This document shows positions 26,808 to 34,156 of a DNA stretch of 34,332 nucleotides, piece after piece. Numbering within the stretch: position 1 is the stretch's first letter; the number at the start of each line of letters is the position of its first letter. Source of the DNA: Candidatus Kapaibacterium sp. (GTDB lineage Bacteria > Bacteroidota > Ignavibacteria > Kapaibacteriales > UBA4661). The position numbers were made by a program, and so were the translations under genes. The notes beneath the pieces were generated by a model. That model searched no databases. It was given only the letters and a program-made list of their open reading frames with translations, and had not been told where the DNA came from. The stretch is from positions 1-34,332 of the forward strand of contig RDXM01000116.1 of NCBI GenBank assembly GCA_004292595.1, written 5' to 3'.

Positions 26808-26924
26808 ATGAAGGTTCAAGCCTCCGTTAAAAAGCGCAGCGCAGATGACAAAATCGTGCGTCGCAAAGGTAGAGTGTACGTAATTAACAAGAAAAATCCT
26901 CGTCATAAGCAACGTCAAGGTTAA
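26808..26924 (+). CDS. rpmJ: 50S ribosomal protein L36, cysteine-free
   Basis: Smallest large-subunit protein, 38 residues. It reads [20 protein letters not shown] and ends [12 protein letters not shown]. The typical form is a zinc ribbon with three cysteines and a histidine. Here the cysteine positions are Ser11, Asp14 and Asn27, leaving only the histidine, so zinc cannot be bound in the usual way. The start is fixed by the conserved MKV opening. rpsM follows after 21 nt. Confidence 0.95.
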   Translation: MKVQASVKKRSADDKIVRRKGRVYVINKKNPRHKQRQG

Positions 26925-26945
26925 TTTTTTTCAAGGAGTACCACA

Positions 26946-27326
26946 TTGGCACGTATCGCAGGCGTTGATTTGCCCAAAAATAAACACGCTTTTATTGGGC
27001 TTCAATATATCTTCGGGATTGGTCAATCCCGTTCTTACGAAATTTTGGAAAAAGCCAATATTCCCCCGTCGAAGCGCGTTGCTGAATTTACGGATGAGGA
27101 AGTTGCGCGTTTGCGCCAAATCATCACTAATGAATATAGCGTAGAGGGTCAGTTGCGCTCAGAAACGCAGCTTGACATCAAGCGTCTTATGGATATTGGT
27201 TGCTATCGTGGCTTGCGCCACCGTCGTGGCTTGCCGGTTCGCGGTCAGCGCACACGTACAAACTCTCGCACCCGCAAAGGTCGTCGTAAGACAGTTGCAG
27301 GTAAGAAAAAAGCTGCTCGTAAGTAA
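26946..27326 (+). CDS. rpsM: 30S ribosomal protein S13
   Basis: Head protein that forms inter-subunit bridges and touches the P-site tRNA. 126 residues. It starts with TTG, fixed by the conserved [13 protein letters not shown] opening and AAGGAG about 8 nt upstream. The helix-two-turn-helix part ([15 protein letters not shown]) and the C-terminal [20 protein letters not shown] and [17 protein letters not shown] tail are intact. An unusually long 193-nt spacer with a strong hairpin follows. Confidence 0.97.
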   Translation: MARIAGVDLPKNKHAFIGLQYIFGIGQSRSYEILEKANIPPSKRVAEFTDEEVARLRQIITNEYSVEGQLRSETQLDIKRLMDIGCYRGLRHRRGLPVRGQRTRTNSRTRKGRRKTVAGKKKAARK

Positions 27327-27344
27327 TCTGCTCGCGCATTCAAC

Positions 27345-27397
27345 GGCAACTGCTTTTGGAAAAGTGTCCTTGCAAAAGGTTTTCAAAAGCAGTTGCC
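27345..27397 (+). promoter_or_regulatory. strong structured hairpin between rpsM and rpsK
   Basis: GGCAACTGCTTTTG (27345-27358) is exactly complementary to 27384-27397. After a bulged G, AAAA (27360-27363) pairs with TTTT (27380-27383). After a GTGT bulge, CCTT (27368-27371) pairs with AAGG (27376-27379) around a GCAA tetraloop of the stable GNRA type. That is 22 base pairs in 53 nt. No U-run follows, so it is not a standard terminator. The heptamer GCGCATT occurs on both sides (27334-27340, 27401-27407). Confidence 0.6.
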
Positions 27398-27519
27398 AAA
27401 GCGCATTTCAGACTATACTTTTCGAGTACCCGACTTCAGTGATTCAAATACAACTGATTTCGGCAATGAAATTTTGATAATGAAATTTTCATACGTCCTC
27501 TTTCCTTTCAACATCTGTT

Positions 27520-27909
27520 ATGGCTAAAACATACGCAAAGCGTACAAAGAAAAAAACAGTGTCCGACATTCATGGCAAAGCCTTTGTTCGTGCCACGTTT
27601 AATAATGTCCAAGTAACAATTACCGATGTGTATGGTAATGTTCTGAGCTGGTCTTCCGCGGGTCGGAACGGCTTTCGCGGCTCAAAAAAGAACACCCCGT
27701 ATGCTGCTCAAGTAAGTGCAGAACACGCAGCGAAAGAAGCATACGATATGGGATTGCGCAAAGTTGATGTATTTGTAAAAGGTCCGGGTTCGGGTCGCGA
27801 AGCGGCTGTACGTGCTATGAACCAAGCTGGCTTAGAAGTACAAATCATCCTTGACCGTACTCCCATCCCGCACAACGGCTGCCGTCCGCCGAAGCGCAGA
27901 AGAGTATAA
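27520..27909 (+). CDS. rpsK: 30S ribosomal protein S11
   Basis: Platform protein near the mRNA exit and E site. 129 residues, standard. The conserved core [20 protein letters not shown], then [22 protein letters not shown], and the C-terminal signature [20 protein letters not shown] are present. The lysine-rich N-terminus ([19 protein letters not shown]) is typical. The ATG lacks a Shine-Dalgarno. It is followed by 242 nt in which rpsD would normally be expected. Confidence 0.97.
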   Translation: MAKTYAKRTKKKTVSDIHGKAFVRATFNNVQVTITDVYGNVLSWSSAGRNGFRGSKKNTPYAAQVSAEHAAKEAYDMGLRKVDVFVKGPGSGREAAVRAMNQAGLEVQIILDRTPIPHNGCRPPKRRRV

Positions 27910-28045
27910 GCGTTTGCGCTGACTGTGTTGCTTGAAAAGCTCATGAACACATACTTTTAGAATGTTTGTAGAGTGAAATGATGAATTTCCTCAGCAATAT
28001 CTTTCTCAAAGGAAAATTGATGTAACATTCACAACACAAGCAATA

Positions 28046-28135
28046 ATGCGCCTCCCGCGTTACTGCCTCACGTGCAAAACTTATGGACATGGTAAACTCT
28101 GGCTTCAAATCCATGAATTTTTTTCTTTGAAGTAA
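28046..28135 (+). CDS. doubtful 29-codon ORF with CxxC before rpoA
   Basis: ATG at 28046 to TAA at 28133-28135 encodes MRLPRYCLTCKTYGHG followed by KLWLQIHEFFSLK. Its end overlaps a weak hairpin (CATGG 28088-28092, CCATG 28111-28115) followed by seven T (28118-28124). This geometry recalls a leader peptide with an attenuator, but the stem is short, no ribosome binding site is present, and no family is recognised. It is not related to S4. Confidence 0.12.
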   Translation: MRLPRYCLTCKTYGHGKLWLQIHEFFSLK

Positions 28136-28151
28136 TCAAGAACTATCGCGT

Positions 28152-29150
28152 ATGAGTCTTTCAATGCAAATGCCGGAACGTGTGATTATTGGTGATAATT
28201 CAACACCGAATCACGGAATTTTCGTATTGCAGCCGCTCGAAGGTGGCTATGGCGTAACAATCGGTAACGCATTTCGCCGTGTTCTCTTGTCGTCTATTCC
28301 AGGTGCAGCGATTGTTGCTGTGCGGGTAAGCGGCGTATTGCATGAGTTTCAGACGATTCAAGGCGTTGCGGAAGACATGGCAGAAATCATCCTCAATTTG
28401 AAGGGTGTTCGCCTTAAAATGTTGGATAAAAAGGGTGCGCAAGTTGCATTCCGCCTGAAAGGTCCGCATACCTTTACTGCGAAAGATATTCAAACAGCAA
28501 GCGACCAAGTAGAGGTTATGAATTCTGACCACTACATTGCGACGCTCTCGAAAGATGCTGATGTTGAAATCGAACTTATCTGCGGACGTGGCAAAGGCTA
28601 TGTTCCTGCCGATGAAAACCGCGACCCTGAGTTCCCAGTAAACACGATTGCGATTGATTCTATCTTCACGCCGATCAAAAACGTCAAGTACAGCATTGAG
28701 CCGTTCCGCGTGGGTCAAAAAACTGACTACGAACGCTTAACAATGGATGTAGAAACTGACGGAACTATCCTTGCTGATGAAGCAATGGAGCAGGCTGCAC
28801 GTATTTTGCGCGACCACATCCAGCTCTTCATTAACTTCGATATCGAAGAAGAAGTTGAGCCAGAAGATGAATCCCGCGACGCAGAATTTGCGCGTGTTCG
28901 CCGTATTTTGATTACGTCGGTGGATGACTTGGAGCTTTCGGTGCGCTCGCACAACTGCTTGAAAGCAGCAAATATCAAAACTCTCGCCGACCTTGTGCGC
29001 CGCCAAGAAGCGGATATGCTCAAGTTCCGCAACTTCGGTCGCAAATCCCTTGCGGAATTGACCGAAATCGTACAGCAATTTAATCTCCATTTTGGTATGG
29101 ACGTGGAAAAGTACCTGCAAGAAGATGAAAAACAACCCGCCGAAGACTAA
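28152..29150 (+). CDS. rpoA: DNA-directed RNA polymerase subunit alpha
   Basis: Dimerises to nucleate RNA polymerase assembly and contacts upstream promoter DNA and activators. 332 residues. The N-terminal domain shows the dimer motif GGYGVTIGNAFRRVLLSSIP. The C-terminal domain, at about 255-315, has the helix-hairpin-helix elements ELSVRSHNCLKAANIKTLAD and LKFRNFGRKSLAELTEI that bind UP-element DNA. The two are joined by an acidic linker (EEEVEPEDESRD). It lies directly between rpsK and rplQ because rpsD is missing. Confidence 0.98.
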   Translation: MSLSMQMPERVIIGDNSTPNHGIFVLQPLEGGYGVTIGNAFRRVLLSSIPGAAIVAVRVSGVLHEFQTIQGVAEDMAEIILNLKGVRLKMLDKKGAQVAFRLKGPHTFTAKDIQTASDQVEVMNSDHYIATLSKDADVEIELICGRGKGYVPADENRDPEFPVNTIAIDSIFTPIKNVKYSIEPFRVGQKTDYERLTMDVETDGTILADEAMEQAARILRDHIQLFINFDIEEEVEPEDESRDAEFARVRRILITSVDDLELSVRSHNCLKAANIKTLADLVRRQEADMLKFRNFGRKSLAELTEIVQQFNLHFGMDVEKYLQEDEKQPAED

Positions 29151-29219
29151 GGAAGGTCTTCTCGCGGCTTCTTGCGCGGCTTTTTACGATACTCTCTCAC
29201 ATTTCCTTTTCCCTTAGCA

Positions 29220-29819
29220 ATGAGACACTTAAAGTCTGGTAGAAAACTCAAGCGCACGGCAAGCCATCGCCGCGCAATGCTTTGCAATATGGCAACGTCG
29301 CTCTTGCAGCACAAACGCCTCAAAACAACCGAAGCAAAAGCAAAAGAATTGCGTCCTTTCGTTGAGCGTTTAATCACGAAGGCAAAAAATGCATATTTGG
29401 CAGAGCAAAACAATCAGTTGCCGAATGGTCAAACAGTAGATATTCACTCGCGCCGCGTTGTTGGTCGCTATGTTCGTGATAAAGCAGTTCTCCAAGAACT
29501 CTTCGACACGATTGCACCTGTGGTGGAATCTCGTCCGGGCGGTTATGCTCGTATCGTGAAAACAGGTGTTCGCTTCGGCGACGGTGCGCGTACAGCAATG
29601 ATTGAACTCGTTGATTGGGCAGAGCAAGCGGATGGTCGTGCTTCTCTTGGTCGCAAGAAAAAGCGTAAAGAAGCACCTGTATCGCCCGCTCAAGCGCGTG
29701 TTCAGCAAAAAGTAGCTGCGAGCGTGGCTCAGGCAGTAGCGCAAGTTGAAGATGTAGCCGCAGAAGCAACAGAAGCTGCTCCTGAAGAAGTGAAAATTGA
29801 AGAAAAAGCTGCTGAGTAA
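29220..29819 (+). CDS. rplQ: 50S ribosomal protein L17 with C-terminal extension
   Basis: Located at the bottom of the large subunit near the tunnel exit. The ATG at 29220 gives MRHLKSGRKLKRTASHRRAM, the conserved start; an upstream codon at 29172 adds 16 non-conserved residues and was rejected. The core ends near residue 133 (TAMIELVDW). Residues about 138-199 are a basic then Ala/Glu-rich low-complexity tail (GRKKKRKEAP, AEATEAAPEEVKIEEKAAE). Similar tails are known in Bacteroidota L17. Last gene of the ribosomal superoperon, followed by a strong terminator. Confidence 0.96.
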   Translation: MRHLKSGRKLKRTASHRRAMLCNMATSLLQHKRLKTTEAKAKELRPFVERLITKAKNAYLAEQNNQLPNGQTVDIHSRRVVGRYVRDKAVLQELFDTIAPVVESRPGGYARIVKTGVRFGDGARTAMIELVDWAEQADGRASLGRKKKRKEAPVSPAQARVQQKVAASVAQAVAQVEDVAAEATEAAPEEVKIEEKAAE

Positions 29820-29844
29820 GATTGTAGATTTTTTTCGAGAAAAT

Positions 29845-29881
29845 AAAAAACGCCGAAAGTTTCAGACTTTCGGCGTTTTTT
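29845..29881 (+). terminator. strong Rho-independent terminator of the ribosomal superoperon
   Basis: A perfect 16-bp inverted repeat (29845-29860 and 29866-29881), with the core CGCCGAAAGT and a 5-nt loop, is flanked by A and T runs so that it can end transcription in either direction. It lies 25 nt past the rplQ stop. Confidence 0.93.
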
Positions 29882-30009
29882 CGTATCTTATATCGTACGT
29901 TATTTACGATGATTTTTAGAATACTGTAGATGCGTTAATAGGTTGAGTTGTCTCTCTTCTATTGAGATTTTTCAACTATTAGTGATTCAAGAAAACTATG
30001 AGGAGTTAA

Positions 30010-31419
30010 ATGCGTCCAATTATTGTGCAAGAGAATGATAATCAAGAAGAAGTAATCACCCAACGACTTGCCGACTTATTGAATTTCTCTATCCAAGAAA
30101 TTCAAGAACAGTACTGTGATGACACTTTGCCTTGGGTTATTGGTTTTTCAGGTGGTAAGGATAGCACCGCAGTCTTGCAACTGGTTTTTACTGCAATTAG
30201 CGGATTACCAGTAGAGAAGCGAGTAAAAGAAATTCACGTCTTGTCGAATGATACGCTTGTTGAGAATCCCAAAGTTATTGAGTATCTTGACCGGCAGCTA
30301 GATTTGATTCGTGCTACTGGAAAAACTCGTTTGTTTGCTCACAATCCCGCATTATTTCATGTGGTCAAGACCGTTCCAAAACTTGAAGATACATTTTGGT
30401 TGAACCTGATTGGAAAGGGCTATCCGTCGCCAAATCGTTGGTTTCGGTGGTGTACGGAGCGGATGAAAATTAACCCTACCAGTGATTACATCCTCAAAAC
30501 AGTCAATAAGCACGGTAAAGCTATTATCTTACTCGGAACACGCAAAGATGAATCCGCTAATCGAGCAGCTTCTATGAAGCAATACGAGCTTGAGGGTGTG
30601 CGCCTCAGAAAACATACATTGCCAAACGCTTTTGTGTTTGCTCCCATTGCAGACATGACAAACAAGCAAGTGTGGGCGTATTTGACACAAAATCCAAATC
30701 CTTGGGGTGGCGATAATCAAGAGTTAGTGCGCTTGTATTACAGTGCTTTCGATATTCAGGAATGTCCTCTTGTTATTGATACCACAACCCCTAGTTGTGG
30801 TAATTCGCGCTTCGGATGTTGGACGTGTACAGTCGTTGATAAAGACAAATCAATGACGGGCATGATTCTGAACGGTGAAGAATGGATGCGCCCATTATTG
30901 AAGTTTCGAGACAAACTTAAAGATATTCGTGATAAGGAAGAGTATAGAGAAAAGCGTCGTAGATCTGGGCAAGATGGTATAGGACCGTTTACTATTGAAA
31001 CAAGAAAAGAAATTCTTGAAGAACTACTTACTATTCAAGAACAGATATATCCTAAAATTCAGACACAACTCATTAGTATCCAAGAGCTTTCAGCAATTCA
31101 AGTGCAGTGGCATTATGACGGTAAATTTCAATATTCCGTCGCTGAAATCTACCAACGAATAACAGGGAGAAGCCTGATGCTTTCTGAATATTCCTCTCTT
31201 GAGCGTCGCCAAGAGGAATTCGCGCTCCTAGAATCAATAAGTGAACAGAATGATGTTCAAGCAAATCATATCAAAGAATTGTTAGAACTTGAACGAGTGA
31301 ATTTCGGTCACCTCCGGCGTAGTACTATCTTTGCTAATATGGAGCAGAAAATTAGACGTTTTATCAAAGAGAATGATGATGCAACAAAAGATGGATTCAG
31401 CTTTAGTTTACCTCAATAA
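30010..31419 (+). CDS. DndC-like phosphorothioation sulfurtransferase (PAPS-reductase family)
   Basis: Resembles DndC, the ATP-pyrophosphatase/iron-sulfur protein that activates DNA and passes sulfur into the backbone in Dnd systems. In the 469-residue product the PP-loop SGGKDST lies at 47-53. Four cysteines that fit DndC's [4Fe-4S] cluster are C148 (FRWCTERMK) and C263, C270 and C273 (CGNSRFGCWTC). LLGTRKDESANRA (174-186) is also typical. A strong AGGAG 5 nt before the ATG sets the start. No dndA, B, D or E neighbours are visible in the window; instead the HNH gene overlaps its 3' end. Other members of the family act in BREX-like loci, so the true substrate is uncertain. Confidence 0.85.
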   Translation: MRPIIVQENDNQEEVITQRLADLLNFSIQEIQEQYCDDTLPWVIGFSGGKDSTAVLQLVFTAISGLPVEKRVKEIHVLSNDTLVENPKVIEYLDRQLDLIRATGKTRLFAHNPALFHVVKTVPKLEDTFWLNLIGKGYPSPNRWFRWCTERMKINPTSDYILKTVNKHGKAIILLGTRKDESANRAASMKQYELEGVRLRKHTLPNAFVFAPIADMTNKQVWAYLTQNPNPWGGDNQELVRLYYSAFDIQECPLVIDTTTPSCGNSRFGCWTCTVVDKDKSMTGMILNGEEWMRPLLKFRDKLKDIRDKEEYREKRRRSGQDGIGPFTIETRKEILEELLTIQEQIYPKIQTQLISIQELSAIQVQWHYDGKFQYSVAEIYQRITGRSLMLSEYSSLERRQEEFALLESISEQNDVQANHIKELLELERVNFGHLRRSTIFANMEQKIRRFIKENDDATKDGFSFSLPQ

Positions 31420-32344
31420 GTTCAAGCGGCTGCGAAGGGATACTTCACACGGGGAGCCAGCACCGCACAAGCCCATTCTTCTCATTTCAATTTTGGAGCA
31501 TATTGGTAAGAATACCATACAGACAAATAAGATTTACATCACCCCAGAACTTATTGCTACATTTAGGGAGAACTGGTCACTCCTTGCTTCCACTACGAGG
31601 CACAAGCCTAACTTTATCTTGCCATACAGCTACTTGCGAGGAGACAAGTTTTGGCACATTGTAGCTCGTAGAGGTTTCCAAGCTATCTTGGATAAGTCCA
31701 AATTGCGTACTTTTAGTGAAGCAGAAGAAATTGTTGAATATGCTTGTTTTGATAAAGAGTTGTACGAATTATTACAGAAGTCAAGTACTCGACAGGAGTT
31801 TTTACAAAATTTATTGATCACATATTTTCCTGAATCGCAAAATAGATTTTGGGATAAAACCTCTGATAATACCTATCTAATGGATGTTGAGAATAAAGTT
31901 CTGCATAATACTCAACAAAATTATCGTGCTGAATACGAACAGTTGCCTGACGAAGAGCGTTTTGTTCGTAAAGGAGTTTTCAAAAAAGTTGTACCTCGTC
32001 TCTATGGTTACTCTTGCTGTATTTCAGAACTCAAAATAGATTCTCTTTTCGATATTGCAATGGTGGATGCCTGTCATATTGTTCCGTTCAGTTCCTCATT
32101 TGACGACACGATTAAAAATGGCATTTCCCTCTGCCCCAATTTGCATCGTGCATTCGATAGAGGAATGATAACCATTGACCAAAATTACAAAGTCGTCATT
32201 TCCAAAACGTTTGTGGAGAACCTGAATGTCTATGGTATTAGGCAATTTGAGGGCAAAACTATTCGTTTGCCAAATGATTCCCAGTTTTATCCGAGCCTTG
32301 ATAATCTTGCGTGGCATCAGCAAAACATTTTTAAGAAATCGTAG
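31391..32344 (+). CDS. HNH endonuclease with McrA-like N-terminal domain
   Basis: A 317-residue protein. The C-terminal HNH_2-type nuclease has a cysteine pair (C209, C210 in YGYSCCISELKI), H229 in DACHIVPFSS, N243 in KNGISLCPNLHRAFDRG and H252, the H-N-H order of an active site. The N-terminal part opens with a pattern (APHKPILLISIL at about 24-35, then NFILPYSYLRGDKFWHI at about 74-90) that I recall from HNH restriction enzymes with a sulfur-binding domain for phosphorothioate DNA. The start at 31391 gives a 29-nt overlap with the dndC-like gene; an ATG at 31373 is also possible. The overlap implies coupled translation and shared function. Confidence 0.82.
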   Translation: MDSALVYLNKFKRLRRDTSHGEPAPHKPILLISILEHIGKNTIQTNKIYITPELIATFRENWSLLASTTRHKPNFILPYSYLRGDKFWHIVARRGFQAILDKSKLRTFSEAEEIVEYACFDKELYELLQKSSTRQEFLQNLLITYFPESQNRFWDKTSDNTYLMDVENKVLHNTQQNYRAEYEQLPDEERFVRKGVFKKVVPRLYGYSCCISELKIDSLFDIAMVDACHIVPFSSSFDDTIKNGISLCPNLHRAFDRGMITIDQNYKVVISKTFVENLNVYGIRQFEGKTIRLPNDSQFYPSLDNLAWHQQNIFKKS

Positions 32345-32358
32345 TTGTTCGTTACTCA

Positions 32359-32546
32359 GTGAATTCAAGCTGTAAGTGCGAAAGTTGATTTTGCCTGTGG
32401 CGTAGATACAGGCTTGATGATCTGTTGAGGCAAGAAGTACTCACTCAGATTTTGCATAAATATTCCTAGGTACAAAGAATATGATTGTTCTCAAACCCGC
32501 ATCCCTCCTTGTTGAAAGAGGTTTCGCACTTACAACCTGAATTCAC
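32359..32546. repeat. 188-bp region bounded by 25-bp imperfect inverted repeats
   Basis: The left arm (32359-32383) and right arm (32522-32546) match at 23 of 25 positions; the shared inner part is TGTAAGTGCGAAA and the outer part GTGAATTCA. Inside is a GCCTGT/ACAGGC hairpin. No flanking duplication is evident. It begins 14 nt after the HNH stop codon. It could be a degenerate miniature mobile element or a structured 3' region. Confidence 0.55.
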
Positions 32547-32590
32547 CATACACAATTTCCCTGTTTTTCAATACCAACGTTTTTATCGGT

Positions 32591-34156
32591 ATGCCAAGCA
32601 AACAAGCACATAAACAGAAATCACAGAAAAAAGTAACAACGACCCAATCAAATCAGCAGAAGTTTTTGAAATATTCCTCGTTTCTTCTCATGCCCGCTTT
32701 ACTATTGGCTTGGTGTGTTGGATATTATAGTGTTGGTGGGGAAATAATTGGGCTAAATCGGGGTTTTGGGTGGGACGGAGTTACCTACGGTTCATTTGCA
32801 TACATATTTGATACACTTCTTGCTACGCCTGTTTTAGACCCCTATTTGGCACAGCGCGTCTTGCCGAGTGGCTTGATTCATTATGCTTTGCCTTTTCTTG
32901 GGATTGACCTAGACAGTAAAAAAAATATTTTGCAGGCATTCATTGTTTTGAATACCATCTGTGTTACTGTTTCAGGCGGATTGTGGGCGGCTATTGCTGC
33001 TAAATTGCGTTTGTCCCTGAAAGTGCAGTGGCTCGGTTTTATCGCGCTGTTTTGTAATTGCGCTGTGATGAAAATGAGTGTATATTATCCACCACTTACG
33101 GACGTTCCTGCATTTTTTCTTTCCATGCTTGCGCTTTTATGCTATGTTTATCGGTTTCAGACGCTTCTTTATCTTGTGAGCGCGTTAGCGTATTTTACGT
33201 TTCCGACGGGATTTTATATCTGCTCCGTCCTCATTATTTTGCCATTTGCACCCTTGCAGACGCATAATCGCCTAGCCTCTACTTCGACTGATTTCTTTGA
33301 CAAACGAATACCAATCGTCATAACCAGCGTCGCTATTCTCGTTGCTGGTGCTTTCATATGGTATTTCGCTTTTTTCAAAAAGGTTGTGTTTCCTGGTACA
33401 GAAAGCATTTTCGAGCCTACGTTACTCATCGCTATTCCTTTGATGCTTGGGTATATCGGAGGCATTGTTTGGATAGTGAGTAGCCTTTTGCCATGGCAAT
33501 ATATTCTGAACATTCTCAAAGACAAATTCTTTTGGGTACGAGTTGGCTCAGTGGGGCTTTTGTGGGGCTTCTTGCTGTTTTGTCGAATACATTTTCTCCA
33601 AAACCCCGATCCACGTGTTGCCACGCCCATGAATGTGCAGCTATTTTTTGGTGGTAGTTTTTCGTTATCTATTGCAAAGCCCTTACTGCCGTTTGTTTCT
33701 CACGTTGTATATTTTGGTCCGATGGTGATTCTGGTGGCATTATTTTTTCGCTCAATTATTCAATCCTCATTGCAACAAACTGGTCTCGGTATCGTGGTTG
33801 TCATAACGATTACAGCACTTATGAGCGGCATTATGAGCGAATCTCGGCAGCTTATTAACCTCATACCGTTTATGATGTTTGGCGTGGCAGTGGCAATGTC
33901 GGGGCGCAATGTCCAACGCTGGCACATTGGCGTTGTAGCGGTCGTGGGAATATTTTGCTCAAAGTGTTGGGTGCAAATGAATTACCCTGACATACAAACA
34001 AGCAGTTTTCTTTCAGGAAAACTGGTCGTATTTCCAGCGCAATGGTACTTTATGAATTTTGGTCCGTGGATGAGTATGGTCAGCTACGTTTGGCAAATAA
34101 GCATTATTACTGTGATTGGATTAGCGTATGCGTTTATATTTTTGAGAAGCAAATAG
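32591..34156 (+). CDS. polytopic membrane protein of unknown function
   Basis: A 521-residue integral membrane protein not assigned to a family. The first 25 residues are highly basic and hydrophilic (KQAHKQKSQKK) and should stay in the cytoplasm. About ten to twelve hydrophobic segments follow, starting near residue 28. Acidic residues occur in loops after the first helix (GFGWDGVTYG, D62) and in YYPPLTDVPAFFL (D171). That layout, with early-loop aspartates and AQRVLP, recalls GT-C glycosyltransferases or related polyprenyl-linked sugar enzymes, but no diagnostic motif was confirmed. Not obviously linked to the dndC/HNH pair, from which the repeat region separates it. Confidence 0.75.
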   Translation: MPSKQAHKQKSQKKVTTTQSNQQKFLKYSSFLLMPALLLAWCVGYYSVGGEIIGLNRGFGWDGVTYGSFAYIFDTLLATPVLDPYLAQRVLPSGLIHYALPFLGIDLDSKKNILQAFIVLNTICVTVSGGLWAAIAAKLRLSLKVQWLGFIALFCNCAVMKMSVYYPPLTDVPAFFLSMLALLCYVYRFQTLLYLVSALAYFTFPTGFYICSVLIILPFAPLQTHNRLASTSTDFFDKRIPIVITSVAILVAGAFIWYFAFFKKVVFPGTESIFEPTLLIAIPLMLGYIGGIVWIVSSLLPWQYILNILKDKFFWVRVGSVGLLWGFLLFCRIHFLQNPDPRVATPMNVQLFFGGSFSLSIAKPLLPFVSHVVYFGPMVILVALFFRSIIQSSLQQTGLGIVVVITITALMSGIMSESRQLINLIPFMMFGVAVAMSGRNVQRWHIGVVAVVGIFCSKCWVQMNYPDIQTSSFLSGKLVVFPAQWYFMNFGPWMSMVSYVWQISIITVIGLAYAFIFLRSK

